This document shows, piece after piece, positions 1-6,153 of a DNA stretch of 8,829 nucleotides. The stretch spans positions 1 to 8,829 of the forward strand of contig VSOO01000053.1 in NCBI GenBank assembly GCA_009774895.1, in the 5' to 3' direction. The notes beneath the pieces were generated by a model. That model searched no databases and was not told the origin of the DNA. It was given only the letters and a program-made list of their open reading frames with translations. Within the stretch, counting starts at the first letter, position 1. The number at the start of each line of letters is the position of its first letter. This stretch comes from Alistipes sp. (GTDB taxonomy: Bacteria > Bacteroidota > Bacteroidia > Bacteroidales > Rikenellaceae). A program made the translations under genes and the position numbers.

Positions 1-94
1 CGTTACGTTTCGCCGTCGGCCCCTCTTTCGCCCCTTTTTTCCTCCCCCCGAACCCCATTTCGTACGCCGCACGCACGAAAAAGACGCCTGAAAT
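1..94. other. Left-edge non-coding stretch, pyrimidine-rich
   Basis: I see no convincing gene here. Bases 20-49 are almost entirely C and T on the + strand, with a T6 run at 35-40 and a C6 run at 44-49. The T run could be the tail of a terminator for a gene left of the window, but no clear hairpin precedes it inside the window. Confidence 0.4.
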
Positions 95-123
95 TTTGCG
101 GGGGGGGGAAATTCGTAACTTTG
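95..123 (+). promoter_or_regulatory. Bacteroidota-type promoter with G9 spacer
   Basis: A perfect -7 element of the Bacteroidota consensus (TAnnTTTG, here TAACTTTG at 116-123) is preceded by a -33 type TTTG at 95-98, with a 17-base spacer. The spacer contains an uninterrupted run of nine G (100-108). The element lies 64 bases upstream of the ATG at 188, so it should drive that gene with a leader of roughly 60 bases. The leader contains a 6-bp inverted repeat (136-141 / 144-149). The motif match is seen directly; promoter activity is inferred. Confidence 0.7.
100..108 (+). repeat. Homopolymeric G tract, nine G
   Basis: Nine consecutive G between the -33 and -7 elements of the promoter for the 188-646 gene. 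Runs of this length are prone to slipped-strand mispairing, and in other bacteria such tracts in promoter spacers make expression phase-variable. Whether the length varies here cannot be seen from one sequence. Confidence 0.9.
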
Positions 124-187
124 CATCCGGATTCCGCTCCGTGCGGAGCCGCGAAAAGAGACCGTCAAACCCAAAATTTCAAACACC

Positions 188-646
188 ATGAAGACCTTCA
201 ACTACGCACCGGCATCCCCGATCAAGGACCAGCTCACAATGCTCGCCGTCTCCGCCGGCATGATCGTCGTACCGCTCATCTATCCTTTCGGACTCCGGAT
301 CGGCAGACTCCGGATCCTCGGCCCCACGGCCACGACCGTCCTGTTCATCGTCGGCGGCCTCGTCCTGTTGGCCATGACGCTGAACAAGGTGCGGTTGGCG
401 CGCGCCCTGGCCGCCCACGGCTGCAAAATCACGGTCGATGGCGACCGCGTGACCTACCCCGTGTTCAGCAAAGGAACGGTCAGCGAAGAGACGTTCGCCG
501 TTTCGGCCATCGAATCGCAGCACTACGACGAGGAGGAGGACGAACTGCGCATCACCCTCGCAGACGGAACGCGCATCGTCCTGGATTCGGGATTCTTCGA
601 CTCGACGGAGCAATACGACGCCTTCTGCGCCCTGCTGAAAAAGTAG
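188..646 (+). CDS. Small two-TM membrane protein with PH-like C-terminal domain, function unknown
   Basis: A 152-residue protein I do not recognise by name. Two hydrophobic segments (about residues 16-36 and 47-65) form a helical hairpin, with a short basic turn (R37, R40, R42) between them. After a basic stretch (K67-R72), residues 80-150 alternate short hydrophobic strands with charged turns and include an acidic patch at D114-E119. This resembles the bacterial PH-like domains that follow two TM helices in small membrane proteins, but that comparison is from pattern only. No catalytic motif is visible. The ATG follows an A-rich leader without Shine-Dalgarno, typical for this phylum. It has its own promoter and is convergent with the lipoprotein gene, so it is probably monocistronic. 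Confidence is high that it is a gene and low for any function. Confidence 0.8.
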   Translation: MKTFNYAPASPIKDQLTMLAVSAGMIVVPLIYPFGLRIGRLRILGPTATTVLFIVGGLVLLAMTLNKVRLARALAAHGCKITVDGDRVTYPVFSKGTVSEETFAVSAIESQHYDEEEDELRITLADGTRIVLDSGFFDSTEQYDAFCALLKK

Positions 647-677
647 GCGCCGCGGTCGAAGCCCGGCGAAAACGCAG

Positions 678-717
678 CATCAGCCGCTGCGGCCATGAAA
701 GGCCGCAGCGGCTGATG
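678..717. terminator. Strong hairpin between convergent genes, probable bidirectional terminator
   Basis: Perfect 17-bp inverted repeat, arms 678-694 and 701-717, with a 6-base loop (atgaaa). It starts 31 bases after the stop of the + strand gene and lies 32 bases beyond the stop of the minus-strand lipoprotein gene. On the minus strand CTGCGTTTT follows the stem, a weak T tract; the + side has none. The convergent position supports termination in both directions. Confidence 0.65.
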
Positions 718-721
718 ACGT

Positions 722-743
722 AAAAGCTCAGGGGCTCGGCCCC
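722..743 (-). terminator. Weak possible terminator after the lipoprotein gene
   Basis: A 5-bp GC stem with a 3-base loop (731-735 / 739-743) lies just past the minus-strand stop, and a run of four T on that strand follows at 725-722 after a 5-base gap. It is short and the T run is offset, so the large hairpin at 678-717 may be the real terminator. Confidence 0.25.
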
Positions 744-749
744 GGAAGA

Positions 750-1994
750 CTATCGGATCGTGACCTTGATCAGATCGGCCACGGCAGGCACGGGGAACTC
801 GTCGCCCACGACCTCGATCGGCTTGTCCTCGGACATTACCGTGCCGTTGAACATGAATTGCGCGTTGCCCGCACCGGGATACTGATTCACGGCCGTGCCG
901 TCGTCCAGCAATACGGTCTTGCTGGTCACATCGCCCTTGGTGAGGGCATCGAGCGCCACGCCGTTGGCGAAGAACCAGTCGTTCGAGTATCCGAACATCG
1001 CGGCGAAAGCCACCTTCTCGTTCTCTGCGGCCTCATAGGTGCATTGCAGCGACTCGCCGGGCTGCGCCGTGTGGTCCATGATGTAGATGTGGCGCGCCTG
1101 CGGCACCTTGCTCAGCGACTCGCGCAGCGGCTTGGGATCGCCGCGCTGTGCGAGGGCCGACAGACCGAGCTGCGCATCCTTCTGGCCGAGCTGGTAGATG
1201 GGGTTCGTGTCGCCGGTGTAGACCACGACAATCGCACTCTGCAAGGTGGTGATGATGCCCGTCTGTCCGGCCACCAGCTGATAGAGGGGTGCCGTGTCGC
1301 CGTTCTCGGCCAGCGCCGTCAGCTCCACGCCCGACTTCTGGTCGCGATTGAAGAAGGGGGTCTTGGCCACCAGGTCGCCGTCGATCACGTTCGACACCAC
1401 GTATACGCCGCCCGAGAAGGGAGTCTCGTTGGAGGTGTTGCCCGACGTATTGGTAATCGTACAGGTGAACAGCGACTTCACGGCGTCGAATTCGAGGCTC
1501 ACCTGCATGAGCGCCGATGCGGCCGGATAGGTGTGACCCTCGGAGTCGGTGCCGTTCACCTCGGTGACCACGCCCTCCTGCGCAACGCCCGGATGCACCA
1601 CACCCGGACCCGGCGCTTCGTTCACGCGGGTACCGTTATCCCACAGCTTCAAGGCATTGGCCACAACGCCCGTGCGCGGCACGCCCGCATCGTCGAAGAG
1701 TTCGATGCCCGGGTTCTCGGGAGCCACGAACAGGTCGTTCGAGTAGCTGTACATCGCGGCGAACATCAGGCGCTGGCCCTTGCCCGCATGGAACGAAAAG
1801 GTGGTCGAAGCTCCGGGCGCCACGGCGTCGATCGTGCCGCTCTGCACGTAGTTCTTTACGGCCACCATGTTCTTGAGCTCGATGGTCGGACGCGTGCCGG
1901 GTGCGGGATTGTCGTCATCGTCGCATGCAACGAATGCGAAACCACCAAAGAGCAGCGCCGCGGCGAGCATCGCTTTGAAGGAATGTTTTTTCAT
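750..1994 (-). CDS. Spondin_N-type domain lipoprotein, probably surface-exposed
   Basis: A 414-residue secreted lipoprotein. Residues 1-23 form a signal peptide (KKH, then a hydrophobic core) ending in lipobox FVAC with Cys24 as the lipidated residue. D25-D28 follow directly; an acidic cluster there is known as an export signal for surface lipoproteins in Bacteroidota. The body carries two copies of a block typical of bacterial spondin_N proteins: FAAMYSYSNDLF (78-89) and FAAMFGYSNDWF (330-341), each followed by a D-G-T-x-V-N motif (119-125 and its counterpart). Between them are two copies of the other half of the domain, ending ALAENGDTAPL (227-237) and ALAQRGDPKPL (280-290). The order is thus C-half, N-half, N-half, C-half. 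Bacterial spondin_N proteins have no settled function; adhesion or ligand binding is a guess. This ATG was chosen because it gives the signal peptide directly; in-frame upstream sequence is low-complexity and lacks one. It is separated from the response regulator by a strong terminator. Confidence 0.85.
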   Translation of the reverse strand: MKKHSFKAMLAAALLFGGFAFVACDDDDNPAPGTRPTIELKNMVAVKNYVQSGTIDAVAPGASTTFSFHAGKGQRLMFAAMYSYSNDLFVAPENPGIELFDDAGVPRTGVVANALKLWDNGTRVNEAPGPGVVHPGVAQEGVVTEVNGTDSEGHTYPAASALMQVSLEFDAVKSLFTCTITNTSGNTSNETPFSGGVYVVSNVIDGDLVAKTPFFNRDQKSGVELTALAENGDTAPLYQLVAGQTGIITTLQSAIVVVYTGDTNPIYQLGQKDAQLGLSALAQRGDPKPLRESLSKVPQARHIYIMDHTAQPGESLQCTYEAAENEKVAFAAMFGYSNDWFFANGVALDALTKGDVTSKTVLLDDGTAVNQYPGAGNAQFMFNGTVMSEDKPIEVVGDEFPVPAVADLIKVTIR

Positions 1995-2021
1995 GACTTT
2001 CAGTGTTTTATTAGGTTTGTA

Positions 2022-2053
2022 CAACAATAGGGATCGCGTCTCCGTATCGCGAA
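2022..2053 (-). promoter_or_regulatory. Possible promoter of the lipoprotein gene
   Basis: On the minus strand TATTGTTG (2029-2022) matches TAnnTTTG with one mismatch, and TTCG (2053-2050) matches the -33 TTTG with one mismatch, 20 bases upstream. The -7 element lies 27 bases from the ATG. I found no perfect TAnnTTTG in the gap between the two genes, so this is the best candidate but weak. Confidence 0.35.
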
Positions 2054-2090
2054 CCGCCGCATGCGGCGCCGGGGCGCCCCGCATAGGTTC
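2051..2090. repeat. Dense self-complementary element bounded by GAACC/GGTTC
   Basis: Outer 5-base arms (2051-2055 gaacc, 2086-2090 ggttc) enclose two perfect 12-base palindromes, 2056-2067 and 2070-2081. An alternative fold pairs 2065-2070 with 2073-2078 (ggcgcc) extended by 2061-2064 with 2081-2084. It sits just upstream of, and partly overlaps, the proposed lipoprotein promoter. Role unknown; could be an operator, a cruciform or simply GC-rich intergenic sequence. Confidence 0.4.
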
Positions 2091-2233
2091 CTTTCGGCGG
2101 AAACGATGCATCATTCGTGCCATAACCCGTCGGCCGCACGGCGGTCCGGCCGCAGCCCGAAGCGCCGCCGCGCACCCTGCGGACACGAAGCCCGCGGAAA
2201 CACTCCGCCCCGAAATCCGGCCGCGGCCGCCGC

Positions 2234-2268
2234 AAAAAAAAAGTCGGAGCGCCTGCGGGCGCTCCGAC
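2234..2268 (-). terminator. Intrinsic terminator of the surE-kinase-regulator operon
   Basis: A perfect 11-bp stem (2243-2253 / 2258-2268) with a 4-base loop is followed on the minus strand by nine T (2242-2234). The stem begins 24 bases after the response regulator stop. This is a textbook Rho-independent terminator in the minus direction and separates this operon from the lipoprotein gene. Confidence 0.93.
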
Positions 2269-2292
2269 ATCCGTGCCGCCACGGCCGGCCGG

Positions 2293-2931
2293 TCAAATCT
2301 CCACGATCCCGTTGCGTATGGCATAGACCACGAGGCTCGCCGTATTCTTGCATCCCGTCTTTTCGAGAATGTTGGCCCGGTGCTTGTCCACCGTGCGTTT
2401 CGATATGAACAGCTCGTCGGCGATCTCCTGATTCGACAAACCGCGGCACACGGCCACGAGGATCTCGCGTTCGCGCCCCGACAACTGGTCCTCCGCCGCC
2501 CCCTCGCGGGTCCGCATGCGGTGGGCCAGCGATGCGAGCAGCCCCTCGCTGAAGTAGCTGCCGCCCCCCTGCACGGTCTCCACGGCGCGGAGCACCTCCT
2601 CGAACGACGAATCCTTGAGCAGGAATCCGCGTGCTCCGGCCTCCACCATGCGCGTGTAGTAATTCTCGTCGCCGAACATCGACAGAGTGATGATCTTCAG
2701 CTCGGGTCTGAGGCGCAGGGCCCGCTCCGCCGTCTCGTCGCCGTTCATGCCGGGCATGGATATGTCCATGAAGACCACCTCGGCGTCGAGCCCGGGCAGC
2801 ATCGCCAGAAACTCCTCGCCGCATGCCGCTTCGGCCACCACGCGACAGCCCTCGCAGCGGTCGAGCAGCCCCCGCAGCCCGTTGCGGAACAACGAGTGGT
2901 CATCGACCAGCACGATCCTACACCCGTTCAT
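2293..2931 (-). CDS. NarL/LuxR-family response regulator
   Basis: A 212-residue cytoplasmic DNA-binding response regulator, the usual length for the NarL/FixJ type. The receiver domain covers about residues 4-120: acidic pair D10-D11, phosphoacceptor D56 in the VFMDISMPGMNG motif, conserved S84 and K106 (FLLKD). The LuxR-type helix-turn-helix lies at about 150-212, with LSGREREIL (150-158), GLSNQEIADELFIS (164-177) and recognition-helix residues KRTVDKHRANIL (178-189). All residues needed for phosphorylation are present. Its start overlaps the end of the kinase gene by 14 bases, so the two are probably translationally coupled and the kinase is its cognate partner. Target genes are unknown; the neighbouring lipoprotein gene is one candidate. 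A strong terminator follows the stop. Confidence 0.95.
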   Translation of the reverse strand: MNGCRIVLVDDHSLFRNGLRGLLDRCEGCRVVAEAACGEEFLAMLPGLDAEVVFMDISMPGMNGDETAERALRLRPELKIITLSMFGDENYYTRMVEAGARGFLLKDSSFEEVLRAVETVQGGGSYFSEGLLASLAHRMRTREGAAEDQLSGREREILVAVCRGLSNQEIADELFISKRTVDKHRANILEKTGCKNTASLVVYAIRNGIVEI

Positions 2932-3907
2932 CCCTGCGGCGGTGTTTGCGCGAGGGCACCCCTGCGGGTGCCTCGTCGCGCGTATTCACGCGGATTGCGG
3001 CGTGCATGCCGTTGCCCTTCGAGCTCACGATGTCGAAGGTTCCGCACAGCGAGTTGATGCGCGAGGCGATGTTCGAGAGCCCCATGCCACAGTCGATCAT
3101 CGACTGAGGGTCGAAGCCGCGGCCGTCATCGGAGTAGTCGAGCGCCAGCATGCCGTCGTTCTGCGACAGCGAGAGGTTGATGGAGGCGCAGCCCGAGTGC
3201 TTGAGCGAGTTGTTGATCAGCTCGCAGATCACACGGTAGAGGATCACCTCCACGTCCGAGTCGTAGCGCTCGGTTCCCAGGTTGGTGGTGAAGCGGATCT
3301 TCGCCTCGTGCATCGCCGCACTGCGCGACACGAAGTGCTGCACGCCGCGCGCCAGGCCGAAATCGTTGAGCACGTGGGGCGAGAGGTTGTTCGAAATCTC
3401 GCGCAGCGAGCGGATCGCCTCGTCGATCACGTAGGTTGTGTTGTCGATCAGCTCGCGCTGCGCGTCATCGTGCTGCTCGCGCGCCAGGGCCGACAGCGAC
3501 ATCTTGGCCGACGAGAGCAGCGGTCCCAGGCCGTCGTGCAGCTCCTTCGAGAAGCGCGACCGCGACTTCTCCTCGGTGCGCAGCACGGCCGTGAGGATGC
3601 GCTTGTTGAAGAGCTGACGCTGGCGGTTGAGCCGCCCGATGTACTTGAAGAGCTTGTGCGCATACATCACCCCCACCGAGAGGCAGAACGACACCACCAC
3701 GCCCGTGTAGGCGAACGCGATGCCCGGCACGCCGTGACCGTTCACCAGCATGAACTGCATCACGCGTTCGATCGACAGGAGCAGAAAACCCGCGATGAAA
3801 AGAATCCACACCGCGTTGTATTTGGTGGTGTACACCAGGCGCAGCGCGTAGACCGAAGCCACGGCCTGCACCGCGATGGCGATGACGAGCAGAATTTTGA
3901 TCCACAT
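2918..3907 (-). CDS. Membrane sensor histidine kinase, HisKA_3 type (NarX/DesK-like)
   Basis: A 329-residue inner-membrane kinase expected to phosphorylate the adjacent regulator. Three hydrophobic helices (about 2-24, 33-54, 62-83) form the N-terminus, with almost no periplasmic domain, so it may sense a signal in or near the membrane. The HisKA_3 dimerisation segment has the HD motif FSKELHDGLGPLLSS (119-133) with phosphoacceptor H124. The HATPase domain shows an N box ELINNSLKHS (229-238), DDGRGFD (260-266) and GMGLSNI (274-280), with a closing G-N-G-M-H motif. After the ATPase fold comes a basic tail (SRKHRRRDERV) encoded where the gene runs into the regulator start. It follows surE by 68 bases and I see no TAnnTTTG promoter there, so read-through from surE is plausible. 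A weak AGGA lies 3 bases before the ATG. No PAS, GAF or TPR sensor domain is present. The stimulus is unknown. Confidence 0.94.
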   Translation of the reverse strand: MWIKILLVIAIAVQAVASVYALRLVYTTKYNAVWILFIAGFLLLSIERVMQFMLVNGHGVPGIAFAYTGVVVSFCLSVGVMYAHKLFKYIGRLNRQRQLFNKRILTAVLRTEEKSRSRFSKELHDGLGPLLSSAKMSLSALAREQHDDAQRELIDNTTYVIDEAIRSLREISNNLSPHVLNDFGLARGVQHFVSRSAAMHEAKIRFTTNLGTERYDSDVEVILYRVICELINNSLKHSGCASINLSLSQNDGMLALDYSDDGRGFDPQSMIDCGMGLSNIASRINSLCGTFDIVSSKGNGMHAAIRVNTRDEAPAGVPSRKHRRRDERV

Positions 3908-3975
3908 AGGTCCTAAGATTTATTTTGTTCCGTTTCGGGCACCGTGCGGTCCGCACCGCAAACCGCGCGCCGCGC

Positions 3976-4752
3976 TCACTCCAGTCCGAGCGTCGCACGC
4001 AGGGAATCCATGCGGGCGTAATCGGTGAGATCGACCTGCACCGGCACCACCGACACGTACCCCTCGGCCAGCGCCCGCTCGTCCGTGTCGGGCGCCTCGG
4101 GCTCGCGGTCCACGAAGTCGCCCGTGAGCCAGAAATACTCGCGGCCCTGCGGATCCTCGCGGCGATAGAACTCCTCGCGCCAGTAGCCGAGGTTTTGGCG
4201 GCAGACGCGCACGCCGCGTATCTCCTCGGGCCGTCCCACGGGGATATTGACATTCAGGCACAGCGACTCCCCCACCGGACGTTCGAGCACCGCACGCACG
4301 ATGCGTTCGGCATAGAGCTCCGCCGCCTCGAAGTCGGCATCGGCACCGTGGTCCGCGAGCGACAGCCCGATCGACGGACAGCCGTAGAAGCTGCCCTCGA
4401 TGGCGGCGCCCATCGTCCCCGAGTAGAGGACATTGACGGCCGAGTTCGAGCCGTGGTTCACGCCCGAGAGCACCAGATCCACGCGGCGGTCGCGCAGCAG
4501 GTGGTCGAAAGCCACCTTCACGCAATCGACGGGCGTACCCGAAAACGCATACATCTCCACCCCCTCGCCGGCGGGTATGCGGCGCAGAAAGAGCGGCCGG
4601 TACATGGTAATGGCCTGGCTCATGCCGCTCTGCGCCGTCTCGGGCGCCACGACCACCACCCGGCCGAAGCGTCGCGCGACGGCGATGGCCGCGCCGATTC
4701 CCTTCGAGGCGTAACCGTCGTCGTTGGTCACCAATATCAATCGTTCATCCAT
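3976..4752 (-). CDS. surE: 5'/3'-nucleotidase SurE
   Basis: SurE is a metal-dependent phosphatase that removes phosphate from nucleoside 5'- and 3'-monophosphates. At 258 residues it matches the family length (about 250). The N-terminal LVTNDDGY motif (7-14) carries the metal ligands D11 and D12; the APETAQSGMSQAIT motif (36-49) supplies S42; and LSGVNHGSN (95-103) supplies N99, so all four ligands are visible. FSGTPVDCV (70-78) is also typical. I chose the ATG at 4752 because it puts the NDDG motif at the usual distance and is preceded by AAGGAGA at good spacing. The frame stays open further upstream but runs through the intergenic region, past promoter-like sequence. It is the first gene of a minus-strand run with the kinase and regulator; a functional link to them is not evident. 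Confidence 0.95.
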   Translation of the reverse strand: MDERLILVTNDDGYASKGIGAAIAVARRFGRVVVVAPETAQSGMSQAITMYRPLFLRRIPAGEGVEMYAFSGTPVDCVKVAFDHLLRDRRVDLVLSGVNHGSNSAVNVLYSGTMGAAIEGSFYGCPSIGLSLADHGADADFEAAELYAERIVRAVLERPVGESLCLNVNIPVGRPEEIRGVRVCRQNLGYWREEFYRREDPQGREYFWLTGDFVDREPEAPDTDERALAEGYVSVVPVQVDLTDYARMDSLRATLGLE

Positions 4753-4759
4753 GATCTGA

Positions 4760-4766
4760 TCTCCTT
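4760..4766 (-). promoter_or_regulatory. Shine-Dalgarno of surE
   Basis: AAGGAGA on the minus strand, 7 bases before the surE ATG. This is notable because most starts in this window lack such a sequence, as is usual for Bacteroidota, and it fixes the start choice. Confidence 0.65.
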
Positions 4767-4772
4767 TTCCCG

Positions 4773-4780
4773 CAAATTTA
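4773..4780 (-). promoter_or_regulatory. Possible surE promoter, -7 element
   Basis: On the minus strand TAAATTTG is a perfect TAnnTTTG match ending 20 bases before the surE ATG. That would leave a very short leader, and no TTTG lies at the right distance upstream, so this is a candidate only. Confidence 0.4.
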
Positions 4781-4812
4781 CACCTTAAATCGCAATTTCC
4801 GCATTTTATTCC

Positions 4813-4820
4813 TATTTTTG
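4813..4820 (+). promoter_or_regulatory. Probable promoter of the glycosyltransferase gene, -7 element
   Basis: TATTTTTG on the + strand is a perfect TAnnTTTG match, 119 bases upstream of the ATG at 4940. No good -33 TTTG is seen at the usual spacing. The leader would be about 110 bases and contains the near-repeat ccgacgcac at 4839 and again near 4899. Confidence 0.5.
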
Positions 4821-4939
4821 TATACGCGATCCCGCACACCGACGCACCGCGTCCCGTCCGTCCGCACACACGCTGCCGCGGGCACCGGGCCACGGGAACC
4901 GACGCACGGCGTGCGGCCGCCTTTACACGAACCGACACC

Positions 4940-5914
4940 ATGAACATCACCCTCGTCTGCGGCAGCCTCCTGCCCGCACTCCGCTACGGCGGCACCGAAC
5001 GCGTGGTCTGGGCCCTCGGCAAGGAGCTGCACCGCATGGGACACCGCATCACCTTCCTGGCCGCGCCGGGATCGCGGTGCGACTTCGCACGCGTCGTGCC
5101 GCTCGACCCCGCGCTGCCCGTCGAACGGCAGCTTCCCGCCGACACGGAGTTCGTGCACTTCCACACCCACTATGCGGGCCCCATCGCCAAACCCCACCTG
5201 GTCACCGTGCACGGCAACCTGCCGCCCGCCGGCGCCACGGCCGACTGCGTGTTCGTATCGCGCAACCACGCGCAGCGCTTCGGCTGCGAGGCGTACGTGT
5301 GGAACGGCCTGGACTGGGAGGGCGACTACGCCGCTCCCGACCTGAGCCTCGCACGCCGCGGCTACCACTTCCTGGGCAAGGCGGCGTGGCGGGTCAAGAA
5401 CCTGCGGGGCGCCATCCGCCTCTCGGGACGACTGGGCGAACGCCTCGACGTGCTGGGCGGCTACCGCCTCAACCTGAAGATGGGGCTGCGCCTCACGCTC
5501 ACGCCGCGCGTGCGCTTTCACGGCATGGTGGACAACGCGGCGAAAAAGAGGCTGATCGAACGCTCGAAAGGGCTCCTGTTCCCCGTGCGGTGGCACGAAC
5601 CCTTCGGCCTGGCCGTGCCCGAAAGCCTCTGGTACGGCGCTCCGGTCTTCGCCACCCCCTACGGTTCGCTGCCCGAGCTGGTGACGCCCGACGTGGGCTT
5701 CCTGGGCACGGACGCCGCGGAACTGGCCGAACGGATGGCCGCCGCCGGCTTTTCACCCGCCCGCTGCCACGAATACGCCCGCGAGACCTTCGGTTCGCAC
5801 ACCATGGCCCGCTCCTACCTCGCATACTACGAGCAGGTGCTGCGCGGCGAACGGCTCAACGCCGCACCGCCCCGGGCCGCCGCCGCGATCGAGACGCTGC
5901 CCTGGAAGGACTGA
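4940..5914 (+). CDS. GT4-family glycosyltransferase
   Basis: A 324-residue retaining GT-B glycosyltransferase that should transfer a sugar from a nucleotide donor to an unknown acceptor. The N-terminal half has the GT4 signature YGGTERVVWALGKEL (16-30) after a first beta strand, and a second Rossmann-type strand ending VTVHGN (88-93). The C-terminal half has a donor-binding region beginning FLGKAAWRVKN (144-154) and the E-x7-E motif HEPFGLAVPES (219-229, E220 and E228), followed by YGAPVFATPYGSLPELV, the usual GT4 ending. It lacks a signal peptide and TM helices, so it acts in the cytoplasm or at the inner membrane face. At 324 residues it is on the short side, but both lobes are present. It has its own upstream promoter candidate and is convergent with the Kdo genes, so LPS or other envelope glycan assembly is plausible but unproven. 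No Shine-Dalgarno precedes the ATG. Confidence 0.9.
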   Translation: MNITLVCGSLLPALRYGGTERVVWALGKELHRMGHRITFLAAPGSRCDFARVVPLDPALPVERQLPADTEFVHFHTHYAGPIAKPHLVTVHGNLPPAGATADCVFVSRNHAQRFGCEAYVWNGLDWEGDYAAPDLSLARRGYHFLGKAAWRVKNLRGAIRLSGRLGERLDVLGGYRLNLKMGLRLTLTPRVRFHGMVDNAAKKRLIERSKGLLFPVRWHEPFGLAVPESLWYGAPVFATPYGSLPELVTPDVGFLGTDAAELAERMAAAGFSPARCHEYARETFGSHTMARSYLAYYEQVLRGERLNAAPPRAAAAIETLPWKD

Positions 5915-5963
5915 TCCCCGGCCGCCGCGACACCCCCGACCGGCACACACATGACCGGATACG

Positions 5964-5997
5964 AAGTGCCCGATGCGAACATTCGCATCGGGCACTT
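5964..5997. terminator. Strong hairpin between convergent genes, probable bidirectional terminator
   Basis: Perfect 16-base arms (5964-5979 / 5982-5997) separated by two bases, so the loop will open by a few pairs. It lies 49 bases after the glycosyltransferase stop and 156 bases beyond the kdsD stop on the other strand. No long T tract follows on either strand (CTTGTCATT on +, CTTCGTAT on -), so termination efficiency is uncertain. Confidence 0.6.
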
Positions 5998-6000
5998 GTC

Positions 6001-6153
6001 ATTCAGCCCCGCACCGCTCGCATCGCCGGGCGGATCCGGCTGCGTCCATCCCGCCGGCGGGAGCATTCCCACCCGGGCCGCAGGACGCAGCGGCGGAAGA
6101 CGCCGCGCCCGAGGTCCGTGCGGGCACGCCGCAAGCAGGACCGGCCCCGTCGG
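6001..6153. other. GC-rich non-coding gap with several inverted repeats
   Basis: I see no convincing gene between the hairpin at 5964-5997 and the kdsD stop. The stretch holds a perfect 12-base palindrome (6050-6061), a 6-bp hairpin with a 5-base loop (6090-6095 / 6101-6106) and a 5-bp inverted repeat (6117-6121 / 6124-6128). None is followed by a T run. They lie in the 3' untranslated region of the kds transcript. Confidence 0.5.

Noticed and set aside
121..723. A 200-codon + strand frame overlapping the small membrane protein
   Set aside because: It starts inside the promoter, runs through the terminator hairpin and is Arg-rich without structure; the 188-646 frame has two clear TM helices and a sensible promoter distance.
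1995..2324. N-terminal extension of the lipoprotein frame to an upstream ATG
   Set aside because: The extension would cross the strong terminator and the end of the response regulator gene, and would bury the signal peptide 110 residues inside the protein.
2687..3916. Long + strand open frame opposite the kinase and regulator
   Set aside because: Antisense to a well-supported two-component pair; Arg/His-rich shadow with no domain pattern.
3944..3956. 6-bp inverted repeat in the surE-kinase gap as a terminator
   Set aside because: One-base centre, no T tract, and short; such repeats are common by chance in sequence this GC-rich.
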